The notes: generated by a model from the sequence alone, not told the origin. A stretch of 64,000 nt of DNA from Arthrobacter terrae (GCF_015708085.1 NZ_JADNYM010000014.1:1-64000); one strand, 5' to 3'. Shown: positions 8,363 through 17,571, counted from the stretch's first letter. A program made the numbers and translations.

Positions 8363-8916
8363 TGGCCGACCCCATAGACCATCAAATGGAGTCCGCCGCG
8401 GCTCTGCCCGTGGACAGCGATGTGGACGCACTGGCGCCGCGGCACCGGCCGCTTCATCTCAAAGTGCGGTACGTGGCTTTGGTTGCATTGGGCGGTGCTG
8501 TCGGAGCGTTGGCCCGGTACGCGCTGACTACCGTCCTCCCCGCACCGCAGGGATGGCCATTGCCAACACTGCTGGTCAACTTGGCCGGGGCTTTTGCTTT
8601 GGGCGCCTTATTAGAGGGACTCTCCCGCCGCGGACCGGATGCAGGAAGATTGCGGGTGGCCCGTCTGCTGGCTGGAACCGGGTTTATGGGTGCATTCACC
8701 ACCTACAGCACGCTGGCGCTGGACGCCGTCCATCTTTTCGGTGACGACAGGATTGGCGCAGCATTCCTGTACTTGGCCGCGAGTCTGTTCGGCGGAGCAG
8801 CTGCGACCATTCTCGGAATCTGGGCGGCCGCCGGGCATCACCGGGCCGTGAGTCGCCGCAGCCCCGTTACTGCGCCGGGCCACGGGACAGGAACGAGCAT
8901 CGGAATGAAGTCTTGA
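8362..8916 (+). CDS. crcB: CrcB/Fluc fluoride ion channel, subunit 1
   Basis: 184-residue membrane protein of the Fluc family, with four predicted transmembrane helices and a roughly 30-residue charged N-terminal extension. Family motifs are visible: GGAVGALARYAL at the first helix, the Asn-containing NLAGAFALGAL of helix 2 and the GFMGAFTTYSTLALD break of helix 3. Fluc channels are dual-topology dimers that let cytoplasmic fluoride leak out; here two different subunits are encoded in tandem, implying a heterodimer. ATG overlaps the usp stop by one base. Confidence 0.92.
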   Translation: MADPIDHQMESAAALPVDSDVDALAPRHRPLHLKVRYVALVALGGAVGALARYALTTVLPAPQGWPLPTLLVNLAGAFALGALLEGLSRRGPDAGRLRVARLLAGTGFMGAFTTYSTLALDAVHLFGDDRIGAAFLYLAASLFGGAAATILGIWAAAGHHRAVSRRSPVTAPGHGTGTSIGMKS

Positions 8917-9281
8917 TCATTGCCCTGCTTGCCGCCGCCGGAGGACTTGGTGCTGCGCTGCGGTTCATTGTTGATGGGTTGGTTCGTGCCCGCGTCCGGG
9001 CCGCGCTTCCGGTCGGTACGATGCTGATCAACATCACGGGTTCATTGTTGCTCGGCTTCCTCGCCGGACTGGTCCTGGCGCATCAGGTTCCGTCCGCTCT
9101 GCAGACCATCCTCGGCACCGGCCTTTTGGGTGGCTACACCACCTTCAGCACCGCCAGCTTTGAGAGCGTGCGCCTGGTCCAAAGTGGACGCATCGGTTTG
9201 GCGCTCCTTAACGGAGTGGGAACGATGATCATGTGTGTGCTGGCTGCGGCTGCCGGACTCGGACTGGCACTACTGGTGTGA
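8913..9281 (+). CDS. crcB: CrcB/Fluc fluoride ion channel, subunit 2
   Basis: 122-residue second Fluc subunit without an N-terminal extension. Motifs GGLGAALRFIVDG, NITGSLLLGFL and GLLGGYTTFSTASFE correspond to those of subunit 1. The start is TTG at 8913, overlapping the TGA of subunit 1 by 4 bp, so the two should be made in fixed ratio. It is the last gene of the fluoride operon; about 270 bp without a recognisable gene or hairpin follow. Confidence 0.92.
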   Translation: MIIALLAAAGGLGAALRFIVDGLVRARVRAALPVGTMLINITGSLLLGFLAGLVLAHQVPSALQTILGTGLLGGYTTFSTASFESVRLVQSGRIGLALLNGVGTMIMCVLAAAAGLGLALLV

Positions 9282-9553
9282 TCCCGCAGTAGTGCCCGGC
9301 TCCACACCGAATCCGGCAGGAAAGAGCGAGAAGGTACAGAAACGGTCCCGTGGACTTCACGATGGCGCCGCCTATCATCAGCCGGTGAAACCTAAACAGG
9401 TCCGAGAGGTCTCCGGCAGGCAACTTGACCACGATGCCGGCTCCCGCTGCCTCTTACCCGCACTGATCAGCACCGACAACAGGGTGGGCGTTAAACGGCT
9501 ACACCAAACCCGGACCGAACGGCGCGACACGAGGACGATCAGGCTGCGACGCG

Positions 9554-10990
9554 CTAGTGTCCACGTGTCGGGACCTCCTTTCGGTTCAGTCGTGCCAATG
9601 CGAGCACAATCAGGGCAGCAACTTGGATCAGTGCCGTGACCAGGATCAGCAAGCCAATACTGGTCTGGTACAGCGCTCCGGCGAGTGTGCCGCCGATCAG
9701 GGCGGCGCCGCCAAGGATGGCGGCAAAAATTCCGTACGCGGTCGCGCGGCGGCGTGGCAGGACAAGATCCGCTACCGTGGCGCGGAGCGTGGATTCCTGG
9801 ACGCCCGTGGCCGCGCCCCATAGCAGCGCGCCGAGCACGACTAGTGGAACGTACAACGTGAACGAGAAGACAGGGATCAGGGCCGAGAGGACCGGCAGGA
9901 TAATCAGGGCCCGGGGCCCGACGCGGTCATACAGCCATCCGGTGGCCAGCGCGGCCACCGCGTCGGCCGCCATGGCCGCGGCGTAGATCAAGGGTACGGC
10001 TGCCGGGGTCAGCAGGTGCCGCTCGACCATGTGGAAAGAGATGACGCCGAAGGTCGCAAAGCCGGCCATCGTCATTCCCGTGAAGACGGCATACACCCAG
10101 AACGCGCGCGGCAGCGGAATCCTCGGCGTCGCTGCGGGCGATTCGGTCGGTTCCGACGGCGACGATTCCGACGGCGCCGATGCAGACGGTTCCGCGGCTG
10201 CCTGTCCGGCCGTCGCGCCGTCGTCGGCCTGGTTTGCGGACGTGCGGTTTTCGGGGGCACGGACGTCGTCCACCTCGTAGGCCAGCGGATTTGGTACGCG
10301 GGAACGCAGCCACACCAGCAGCGCCAGGACCAGGATTCCGGGAATGGCGAGCACCAGCAGGGACGGGCCATATTTCCCGCCGGTGATGGCCAGCATTCCG
10401 GCCACCGTCAGCGGGCCGATGACCGCGCCCACCTGGTCCATTGCCTCATGGACAGCGAAGCCGCGTCCGCGTCCAGTCACCGCGGTGGCGTGCGAAAGCA
10501 TGGTGTCCTTCGCGGGACTTCGCACCGCTTTTCCTACCCGTTCGGCGATCACCAGCAGGCAGGCCACCCAGAGCGCGCCGGCCAGGCCGAGGATGGGAAC
10601 AGTGATGACCGTCAGCGCATACCCGGCGATAGTGAGCGCCCAAAACCGCTTCGTGCGGTCGGCCAACGGCCCCGAAACCAGCCGCAGGATCAGGGCCGCG
10701 GCCTCCCCGGCACCCGTCACGGCGCCGACCACCAGCGCCGACGCGCCGAAGGAGGCCAGCAACGGACCCGTGATGGACCGCGCTCCCTCATAGACAAAGT
10801 CAGCGAGCAGGCTCACCGTACCGAAGGTCAGCACGAAGGACCAGGCGCGCATCTGCGGGGTGCCGGCCGCAAGACCTGCCTTGGTCATGCCCGCGCGCCG
10901 GTTCGGGTGCTCATTGAGCAGCGCGCCGCTGCTGCCGGCGCCCGCCCAGGTCATCGAGGGTTTGCCACCGGTCACCGGCGTCGCGGTCAT
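9554..10990 (-). CDS. MFS transporter
   Basis: Up to 478 residues with about 12 hydrophobic segments arranged 6+6 around a long hydrophilic loop rich in Ser, Pro and Glu (residues about 245-295). The loop after helix 2 has the MFS pattern GPLADRTKRFW, and the second half repeats it as GWLYDRVGPRALI. The substrate is unknown. The frame opens at 10990, but MTKAGLAAGTPQMRAW at 10888 is at least as likely a start, because it is just before the first helix and avoids overlap with the upstream pyrophosphatase-like gene. Neither start has a good ribosome site. Confidence 0.85.
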   Translation of the reverse strand: MTATPVTGGKPSMTWAGAGSSGALLNEHPNRRAGMTKAGLAAGTPQMRAWSFVLTFGTVSLLADFVYEGARSITGPLLASFGASALVVGAVTGAGEAAALILRLVSGPLADRTKRFWALTIAGYALTVITVPILGLAGALWVACLLVIAERVGKAVRSPAKDTMLSHATAVTGRGRGFAVHEAMDQVGAVIGPLTVAGMLAITGGKYGPSLLVLAIPGILVLALLVWLRSRVPNPLAYEVDDVRAPENRTSANQADDGATAGQAAAEPSASAPSESSPSEPTESPAATPRIPLPRAFWVYAVFTGMTMAGFATFGVISFHMVERHLLTPAAVPLIYAAAMAADAVAALATGWLYDRVGPRALIILPVLSALIPVFSFTLYVPLVVLGALLWGAATGVQESTLRATVADLVLPRRRATAYGIFAAILGGAALIGGTLAGALYQTSIGLLILVTALIQVAALIVLALARLNRKEVPTRGH

Positions 10991-11186
10991 CCCCTGGGAC
11001 GATCACTATGAATCCATAGTTCACCGGCTTGGCGAAAATCATCGGCTCGACGCGGCCCAGATGGAAGACGCAGGCGTCCCAGTCCCATTCAATCTTCAGA
11101 CACGATCCCATTGGCACGTCGATCACCGCCGTTAGCCTGCCTTGGGCAAAGTCACCGCAGGTGAGCGCTGTATTGAAATTGGTCAT
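10911..11186 (-). pseudogene. Truncated inorganic-pyrophosphatase-like gene
   Basis: 91 codons from an ATG with a good ribosome site (AGGAAAGAGGA about 7 bases upstream). Residues 18-60 resemble the N-terminal half of family I inorganic pyrophosphatase: VIDVPMGSCLKIEWD for the VEIPKGSxxKYE strand, then LGRVEPMIFAKPVNYGFI for DRxxxxxxxYPxNYGFI. The essential DGDPxDxLV block is reduced to GDDRDAGD and the rest is unrelated sequence ending at a stop inside the start region of the MFS gene. Most likely a 3'-truncated or frameshifted gene; a repurposed short protein cannot be excluded. Confidence 0.55.
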
Positions 11187-11257
11187 GGCATGTCCTCTTT
11201 CCTATAACTGCTGCCAGCGGTCAGATCCGGCAGCAATGTACCGTTTCGGATACCGGA

Positions 11258-12781
11258 TCATGCCCGCTGGACCCGCTCCGGGACCTCCGACGTAAAGATC
11301 TTTCTGTACAGATCTTCACCGTAGCTGGTGGCCGTGGGCTCGCCGGCAACCAATTTAAAGGTCCGCTTTCCGTCGTCCTGACGCTCGGCCTGCAGGAAGA
11401 GAGCCTCCGGCAGATCCTGGCCATAAAGCCCGCGCGCCAGGTCGTATAGATGGGTAACGAAGAAAACCCGTATCCGCGATTTCAGCAGGGCGAGGACAAT
11501 ATCCCTTGCAATGCCGGATCCCTCCCGCTCGTTGGTGGCAGCGAAGGATTCGTTGAAGAGCAGCATGCAGTTCGGCGATATTTCATCCGCAATGGCGCTC
11601 ATTCTGGCCAGTTCCTCATCGAGTTTCCCGCTGACCAGGCTGGTGTCCTCCTCGCGCTTGTAGTGGGTGAAAATGCCATCACAGACGCTTGAACTGTAAT
11701 AGGTGGCGACGACGAAGAGGCCTGCCTGCATCATCAGCTGGGCGATCCCGACGCTGCGCAGGAACGTGGATTTACCACCTTCGTTGGCGCCGGTCACCAT
11801 GACCAGGGCCTTGCCGTCGCCGCCGACGTCATTGCCAACGACCTGTCGGGATGACGTCAGGACCAGGGAGGCATCGCATAGGCCGCACAAAGACAGACAG
11901 AGTTCGGCAGTCATGGCCTCCGGTTTCGGCAGGCAGATCTGCTGCCCCTTGCCGCTGAGCTTCTCCCGCAGGTTTAATGCGCCCACATAGAAGCCCAACT
12001 CGGCCCGCAGCAGCGAAAAGAAGCTGAGGATGTGGTCATCTGCCCGGGCAAGCGCGTTGGCCACCAGGTTGATCCCCCTGTCTTTGAGTTCGGCCAATGC
12101 CCTGAACCCGCTTTCATCCCGGTCGCTGATCTGAAAAGTCAGGGTGGAACGGTCCTGGTTGAAAAGACGCTCCAGCCAGTTTTGCTGGTTCGTTTCCGGG
12201 CTGCGCAGTGTGAAGTTGGTTCCCTGATTGGCCTTGCCCAACCCGGCGCTAATCAGCACCCCGTTGCGGAATTCCAGCGTCTTCAGATGATTCGCGATGG
12301 TGCTGAAATATTCGTCGTCGAGCTGGTCCGCGAGCATTCCAAAGAAGCGCGTAAAGCCGGGTGAGCGGAAGGACGTTGCATTGTCATCGGCCACCTGCCG
12401 CAGCTTACGGAGGACTTTTACCAGTATTTTCAGCGACTCCATCGACGTCCGCAGGACGGAACTTGGGTAATTACTGAAAATGCTGTGATAGACATGCTTC
12501 TCGGCTTCGATCGCCTCCACGGCCAGCGAATAAAGCTGCCGGATAACGGCTGGCTGCTCAAGACAATCGATCAGTATTTGCTGGCGGTATTCAATGGCCT
12601 GCGGCGTCTTCAGAATGCCCAACAGGCCTCTGCCTGCAATATCCCGGAGGAATTCGTCACCGCCGGCCATCGCGTCCAGAATTACGCCGAGCTCCAGGTC
12701 CTGGTAAAGCTCCTTAGCATTTTTTCCCAACGCGGCGGAAACATCGAAGTCTTGGTCGGGATACATCAAATAAGCCTTCAT
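11258..12781 (-). CDS. MutS-like ATPase, paralogue A
   Basis: 507 residues with a MutS-type ATPase domain at the C-terminal half: Walker A TGANEGGKSTFLRS, then HYKREEDTSLVSGKLDEEL, the Walker-B-like MLLFNESFAATNEREG and the HLYDLARGL switch. The N-terminal half is helical (lever/core-like) and there is no mismatch-recognition domain I, so it is not a standard MutS (about 850-900 residues). Its ATG overlaps the stop of paralogue B by 4 bp, so both are made together and may form a heterodimer. The biochemical role is unknown to me. Confidence 0.82.
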   Translation of the reverse strand: MKAYLMYPDQDFDVSAALGKNAKELYQDLELGVILDAMAGGDEFLRDIAGRGLLGILKTPQAIEYRQQILIDCLEQPAVIRQLYSLAVEAIEAEKHVYHSIFSNYPSSVLRTSMESLKILVKVLRKLRQVADDNATSFRSPGFTRFFGMLADQLDDEYFSTIANHLKTLEFRNGVLISAGLGKANQGTNFTLRSPETNQQNWLERLFNQDRSTLTFQISDRDESGFRALAELKDRGINLVANALARADDHILSFFSLLRAELGFYVGALNLREKLSGKGQQICLPKPEAMTAELCLSLCGLCDASLVLTSSRQVVGNDVGGDGKALVMVTGANEGGKSTFLRSVGIAQLMMQAGLFVVATYYSSSVCDGIFTHYKREEDTSLVSGKLDEELARMSAIADEISPNCMLLFNESFAATNEREGSGIARDIVLALLKSRIRVFFVTHLYDLARGLYGQDLPEALFLQAERQDDGKRTFKLVAGEPTATSYGEDLYRKIFTSEVPERVQRA

Positions 12782-14316
12782 GATCCAATCCTTTCCGTTA
12801 GCCTGCCGTACGTCAGTGAGTATTTCTCCGCCAGGACCAAGGCGTAGGCCATCCCATTTGCCGGCCTTCGTTCGAGCTTAAAAGTGCGGACGGCGGGATT
12901 ATCCGGGACGACGGTACTGACCATGCTCACGGTGCTCCCGCTCAACGCCGCCAATTCATCGATGAAGGTCACGCATACACAGAGCAAGTCCCGGTCTACT
13001 ATCTGCGTCAATACTTCGCGGCACAAGAACACGGCGTCGGACAAGGTGGTGGAGGTGAAGATTTCATTCAAAATGACGATGCTGTTTGACGTCGCCTGGT
13101 TCAGGACGTCATGGACGCGGACCAGATCATCGGTCAATTTCCCTCTGAGGTCCTTAAGGTCTTCTTCCCGCTCGAAGTGCGTGAGGATCCGGTCCGGCAG
13201 AAATAGTTTCGCTTGCCCGCCCGGTACGGGGTACCCCAGACTTGCCAAATAGTGGAGCTGCCCGAAGGTGCGGGCGAAAGTTGTTTTGCCGCCCTGATTA
13301 GGACCGGAAACAACGAAAATCCGTTCCGTACCGGTAAGGGAGAAGTCATTGCATACCACTGGAGCATTCTTTTTCACCAGCGTATCCGCCAGTGCCAGAT
13401 CGAACGTGTCCTGCACCAATTCCTCCTTCGACGTCTGGGACACTTGTGGATAGCAGAACTGCAGCCCATGTTCCTGGAGCAGTTTCAGCTCCGCGAGATA
13501 CGCCAGATAAAACTGCACCTCACGGTCAAACCTGTCAATCGTGGGGTCCACGAAGTCCAAGTTGCGGTTGTTGAACAGATCAAGCGCTGCAAACACCTCG
13601 GGGAAGAGCTTCGCGACGCGGTCCAGGACCATGGCTTCCACATGATTCATCTCCAAATAGACGGACGTTTTTGCGCAGTGGTCTTTGGCAGCCCGCTGCT
13701 GGAATCTCCGGAACGTCTGTTCGACTTCGACGCTGTAGTCGCGTTCAGATTTGTATGGGGCAACGGTGACCCGGCCGCCCTTGATCCGGAAGCAATACTG
13801 CATCCCGGCCAGGTCGGTCCTGAGATTCTTCGCTTCGGCCGCCAGCGTGCGAAAGTACTCCGACGCAACGTAGCCGCTCAAAAACTTACGGAGCGCAGCA
13901 AAGCCGGCCGAACCGACGTCGGCCCTCTGCAGGGCAGCGAGGAGTGTGTTCACCGCCGCGCAGTAGATTTCCACCGTTTCCAGGAACAATGCCTCCCGCT
14001 GTCCCTGGTAAGAGAGCTTGGCGCCCTGCTCGAGCTGGTCGCGCATACTGCGCATGGTTTCGGCGAATAGTTCTATTCCGGCCAGCAGTCCACCGGTCCG
14101 GAGATCACGCATGATCCCGTGACGATACTTGATTGACTGAACGCTGGTCAGCGGCATGTAAAAGTAAGGCTTGAGCCCGTAGGCTTCGCGGCCGGCCGTG
14201 ACGGTGTCAATGATCTGGCTCAGCTGCAGGTCTGTCAGGAAGGCCGCCTGCAGCACGACGTCCGGCGCGGGCGCTACGGGCGCCGGATTCTCAAAAAGGA
14301 TGCTCTGAAAGGTCAT
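12778..14316 (-). CDS. MutS-like ATPase, paralogue B
   Basis: I start this 512-residue protein at MTFQSILFENPAP (14316), which has TAGGG about 9 bases upstream; an extended frame to 14418 would run into the promoter of the divergent phosphomannomutase gene. The C-terminal half is a MutS-type ATPase: Walker A SGPNQGGKTTFARTFG, HFEREEDLKDLRGKLTDDL, Walker B SIVILNEIFTSTTLSDA and the VTFIDELAAL segment. No mismatch-binding or clamp domain is recognisable. It is about as diverged from paralogue A as distant family members are, not a recent duplicate. Both genes are in one two-gene unit. Confidence 0.82.
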   Translation of the reverse strand: MTFQSILFENPAPVAPAPDVVLQAAFLTDLQLSQIIDTVTAGREAYGLKPYFYMPLTSVQSIKYRHGIMRDLRTGGLLAGIELFAETMRSMRDQLEQGAKLSYQGQREALFLETVEIYCAAVNTLLAALQRADVGSAGFAALRKFLSGYVASEYFRTLAAEAKNLRTDLAGMQYCFRIKGGRVTVAPYKSERDYSVEVEQTFRRFQQRAAKDHCAKTSVYLEMNHVEAMVLDRVAKLFPEVFAALDLFNNRNLDFVDPTIDRFDREVQFYLAYLAELKLLQEHGLQFCYPQVSQTSKEELVQDTFDLALADTLVKKNAPVVCNDFSLTGTERIFVVSGPNQGGKTTFARTFGQLHYLASLGYPVPGGQAKLFLPDRILTHFEREEDLKDLRGKLTDDLVRVHDVLNQATSNSIVILNEIFTSTTLSDAVFLCREVLTQIVDRDLLCVCVTFIDELAALSGSTVSMVSTVVPDNPAVRTFKLERRPANGMAYALVLAEKYSLTYGRLTERIGS

Positions 14317-14439
14317 GGCACGTGCCCTATCCGTAAGAATCGGACAGGAACCATAAGCCTGGTGGCAGTTGGAACCGGGATAACCGGTTCGGGCGGGATC
14401 CATCGCCTTCATTGCCATAATACAGCTACGCTTAGGGGC

Positions 14440-15864
14440 GTGACTACTACAAACATCGATCTTTCAGCATCGTTTAAGGCCTACGACGTCCGCGGGATCG
14501 TTGGCGAAACGATTACGACGGAGATTGTCCAGGCAATCGGCGCCGCCTTTGTGGATGTCCTGGAGCTGGCCGGACAAACCGTCCTGGTGGGCGGCGATAT
14601 GCGCCCCTCCTCGCCGGAATTCTGTGCTGCTTTTGCCAAGGGCGCCACCGCCCGCGGCGCGGACGTGAAGCTGCTCAACCTGATCTCCACTGACGAGCTG
14701 TACTTCGCCTGCGGATCCCTCAAGGCCGCCGGTGCGATGTTTACCGCGAGCCACAACCCGGCCGAATACAATGGCATTAAAATGGCCAAGGCCGGCGCGA
14801 TTCCAGTGTCTTCCGAAACCGGACTGACCGAAATCCGCGGACTGAGTGAAAAGTACCTCGCGGGGGGCATCCCCACTATCGGCTCCACCGGCAGCATCAG
14901 TGAGCACGATGTACTCCGGGACTACGCGGAATATCTGCGCAATCTGGTTGACCTGACCGGCTCCCGGCCGTTGAAAGTCGTGGTCGACGCCGGGAACGGC
15001 ATGGCCGGTCTTACTACGCCGGCGGTACTGGGCGGGCGGTTGCTTCCGGCCCTGCCGTTCGAGATAGTCCCGCTGTACTTTGAGCTCGACGGGACTTTTC
15101 CGAATCATCCCGCCAACCCGCTGGAGCCGGCAAACCTGCGCGACCTGCAGGCCGCCGTCGTCGCCCACGGCGCGGACATTGGTCTCGCATTCGACGGCGA
15201 CGCCGACCGTTGCTTTGTCATCGACGAAAAGGGCGATCCGGTATCCCCTTCCGCCATCACCGCCCTCGTCGCGCGCCGCGAAATCGCGCGGGCCAAGGCA
15301 GGCTCCGCGGTGCACGCCCCGGAGACAACCCCCGTCATCATTCACAACCTGATCACCTCCCGCGCAGTCCCCGAACTTGTCACAGCAGACGGCGGTCATC
15401 CAGTCCGCACGCGGGTTGGACATTCCTTCATCAAAGCCCAGATGGCGTCCGAGGGTGCCGTATTCGGCGGCGAACATTCAGCGCATTACTACTTCCGCGA
15501 CTTCTTCAATGCAGATACGGGCATGCTGGCCGCCATGCACGTCCTGGCCGCACTCGGCGAACAGGATGGCCCGCTGTCGGAGCTGGGACGTGAGTACGAG
15601 CCTTATGTTTCCTCCGGCGAGGTCAACTCCAAGGTGACCGATGTGCCGGCAGCGGTGGCGCGGGTACGATCGGCCTACGGGCGCGACGGCGTCACCATCG
15701 ACGAGCTCGATGGCCTCACCTTCACGGCAGACAACGGGGACTGGTGGTTCAATCTGCGCGCCTCCAACACCGAACCGTACCTTCGGCTCAATGCCGAAGC
15801 CCTCGACGCCGCGACCATGGAATCGGTGCGCGACGACGTCATTGCGTTAGTGCGGCAGCCGTGA
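14440..15864 (+). CDS. manB: Phosphomannomutase/phosphoglucomutase
   Basis: 474-residue cytoplasmic alpha-D-phosphohexomutase interconverting hexose 1- and 6-phosphates for cell-envelope sugar nucleotides. The phosphoserine loop TASHNPAEYNGIK, the metal-binding FDGDADRCFV, the sugar-specificity loop GGEHSAHYY and the phosphate-binding C-terminal RASNTEPYLRLN are all intact. I use GTG at 14440 (VTTTNIDLSASFKAYDVRG), which starts exactly where family homology begins; CATAAT at 14416-14421 is a plausible -10 box, making the mRNA nearly leaderless. It overlaps the next gene by 4 bp. Confidence 0.92.
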   Translation: MTTTNIDLSASFKAYDVRGIVGETITTEIVQAIGAAFVDVLELAGQTVLVGGDMRPSSPEFCAAFAKGATARGADVKLLNLISTDELYFACGSLKAAGAMFTASHNPAEYNGIKMAKAGAIPVSSETGLTEIRGLSEKYLAGGIPTIGSTGSISEHDVLRDYAEYLRNLVDLTGSRPLKVVVDAGNGMAGLTTPAVLGGRLLPALPFEIVPLYFELDGTFPNHPANPLEPANLRDLQAAVVAHGADIGLAFDGDADRCFVIDEKGDPVSPSAITALVARREIARAKAGSAVHAPETTPVIIHNLITSRAVPELVTADGGHPVRTRVGHSFIKAQMASEGAVFGGEHSAHYYFRDFFNADTGMLAAMHVLAALGEQDGPLSELGREYEPYVSSGEVNSKVTDVPAAVARVRSAYGRDGVTIDELDGLTFTADNGDWWFNLRASNTEPYLRLNAEALDAATMESVRDDVIALVRQP

Positions 15865-16370
15865 CCGGGCAGCAGCCGGAGCAGGCACCGGAAGGGATGA
15901 TTAAGCCCGACGACGCGACCCGGGACGATCTTAATAAGCTGCTGGGCACCGCGCTCGGCATGGCGCAGGAGCAGTTGGCGGCGCATGGCGCCTTCCTGCC
16001 GGTCGGCTTGGCTGTGGGGGACGACGGCGAGATCCGAATGATCTCTGTGGTGCCCGAAGAGGGCGCGTTGGAGGCGGACATAGCCCAGGATGCGGAGTTG
16101 GACGCCGATGCGCTGATCGCCGATCTCTATGAGGTGCTGCGGCAGCAAAAGGACGTGCACCGGGCGGCCGCCGTCATCTGCGACATCCATTTGCCCGAAG
16201 AGGGCACGGACGCAATCCACGTCGTCACCGAGCACCGCAGCGGCATTTCGGTCGCCGCGGTTCAGGCCTACACGCCGCCGGAGTCCGCGGCCGCGAAGGG
16301 GACGGAACAGGCCGGCTGGACGTTCAGCGTCCCGGTCTGGGAGGCCGAAGAGATGCGGATCTGGATCTGA
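15861..16370 (+). CDS. Conserved acidic hypothetical protein
   Basis: 169 residues from a GTG that overlaps the phosphomannomutase stop (GTGA), so it is translationally coupled to it. The protein is acidic, without signal peptide or membrane segment. Its core alternates strand-like segments (FLPVGLAVGDDGEIRMISV, AAAVICDIHLPEEGTDAIHV, GWTFSVPVW). I do not recognise a family. The coupling suggests a function linked to sugar phosphate metabolism or just co-expression. Confidence 0.75.
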   Translation: MTGQQPEQAPEGMIKPDDATRDDLNKLLGTALGMAQEQLAAHGAFLPVGLAVGDDGEIRMISVVPEEGALEADIAQDAELDADALIADLYEVLRQQKDVHRAAAVICDIHLPEEGTDAIHVVTEHRSGISVAAVQAYTPPESAAAKGTEQAGWTFSVPVWEAEEMRIWI

Positions 16371-16404
16371 CCAGGTCCGCATCCCATCCCGTCAAACAGT
16401 CCCG

Positions 16405-17571
16405 CTAGGCTGAGGCGAGCCAAAGGTCGGGACCGAAAACCTCGTAATGGATGCGTTCGGCCGGGATGCCGGAGGCCAGGGCCTGTGAACGGATGCTCTT
16501 CATAAAGGGCAACGGTCCGCACAAGTACACCGAAGCGTCGTCGGGAATGTCCAGGCCCGCAAGAGTCATGAATCCCTTATTGAAGCCCGCTTCGGGGCGT
16601 TCGAGCCAGAGCTGCAATTGGGCGGAGTCCAGCTTCTCAACATCGGCGCTCATCTGCTTCTGCAGGGCCCAGTTCTCCAGCCCCTGGTCTGCATGCAGCA
16701 CCAGAACTTCGCGGTCCGAGCCGCTGTCCACGAGCGAACGCAGAATTGAGGCTGTGGGCGTACATCCGATCCCCGCCGAGGCGAGCACCAGCGGGTGGTT
16801 CCCGTCGCCGAGCGTAACGTCGCCATAGGGGTTCGAGAGCTCCAGCACGTCACCTACCTTAACGGTGTGATGCAAAACCGGCGAAACCTCGCCATCGACG
16901 TCGAGCTTGGTTGTGAAGACCCGACGCGCCGCATGTGTATCGGAGTGCAGGGAGTATTGGCGAACCTGATATATCCCGTCCGGCATGGGCACTTTGATGG
17001 TAATGAATTGACCCGGGCTGGAGGGGCTGACAGGGGTCTCGTCCGCCGGCTCGAAGGTGAAGGTCATGGAACCCACGCCAGCGGGCTCCTTGCCGGTCAA
17101 TACCCAGGGGGAAAAGGGCTTGTCATTGGCGGCCTGCGCGTAGAGGCCTTTTTCAATCTTGATCAGCGCGTGCGCCATCAACCAGTAGACCTCGCTCCAG
17201 GCGCCGGCGATCTCGTCGGTGATCACATCTGAGAGCTCTTCGGCGATTGCTTCGAAAAGGTACTGGTAAACGATTGGGTACTGCTCCGGAACAATGCCCA
17301 ACGACGCGTGCTTGTGGGCGATGCGGGACAAGACGGTCTCCGGGAACGAATCCGGGTGAGTCATCAGGTGCGAGGCGAAGGCGACAATACTGCCGGCCAG
17401 GGCCTGCTGCTGGATGCCGCTGGCCTGGTTGGAACGGCTGAACAGACCGTCCATCAATTCGGGGCGTGCAGCAAACATCCGGGCGTAAAAGTTGGGCGTG
17501 ATTACGGGCAGACGTTCCGCTACCAGCGGCATTGTGGCTTCAATGATTGCACGGCCTTGATCCGAAAGCAT
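16405..17571 (-). CDS. hmp: Flavohemoglobin / nitric oxide dioxygenase
   Basis: 388 residues, the normal Hmp length. The N-terminal globin domain (about 1-138) has the heme-ligand region RIAHKHASLGI and the distal-side FYARMF. The FAD domain (about 150-255) has the RQYSLHS motif, and the NAD domain has the ASAGIGCTPTASIL loop and YLCGPLPFM. The enzyme turns NO plus O2 into nitrate in the cytoplasm. ATG at 17571 has AAGGAGA 7 bases upstream. Two palindromes lie in the promoter region, and an NsrR-like regulator is the next gene upstream. Confidence 0.95.
   Translation of the reverse strand: MLSDQGRAIIEATMPLVAERLPVITPNFYARMFAARPELMDGLFSRSNQASGIQQQALAGSIVAFASHLMTHPDSFPETVLSRIAHKHASLGIVPEQYPIVYQYLFEAIAEELSDVITDEIAGAWSEVYWLMAHALIKIEKGLYAQAANDKPFSPWVLTGKEPAGVGSMTFTFEPADETPVSPSSPGQFITIKVPMPDGIYQVRQYSLHSDTHAARRVFTTKLDVDGEVSPVLHHTVKVGDVLELSNPYGDVTLGDGNHPLVLASAGIGCTPTASILRSLVDSGSDREVLVLHADQGLENWALQKQMSADVEKLDSAQLQLWLERPEAGFNKGFMTLAGLDIPDDASVYLCGPLPFMKSIRSQALASGIPAERIHYEVFGPDLWLASA

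Noticed and set aside
9282-9553. Possible gene in the 270 bp after the fluoride operon
   Set aside because: Open frames there are continuations of shadows of crcB or of the MFS gene; no start signal or homology.
10016-11011. 331-codon plus-strand frame
   Set aside because: Antisense to the MFS transporter; Arg/Gly/His-rich translation typical of a shadow.
14464-15477. 337-codon minus-strand frame opposite phosphomannomutase
   Set aside because: Antisense shadow of an intact enzyme gene, no ribosome site or homology.
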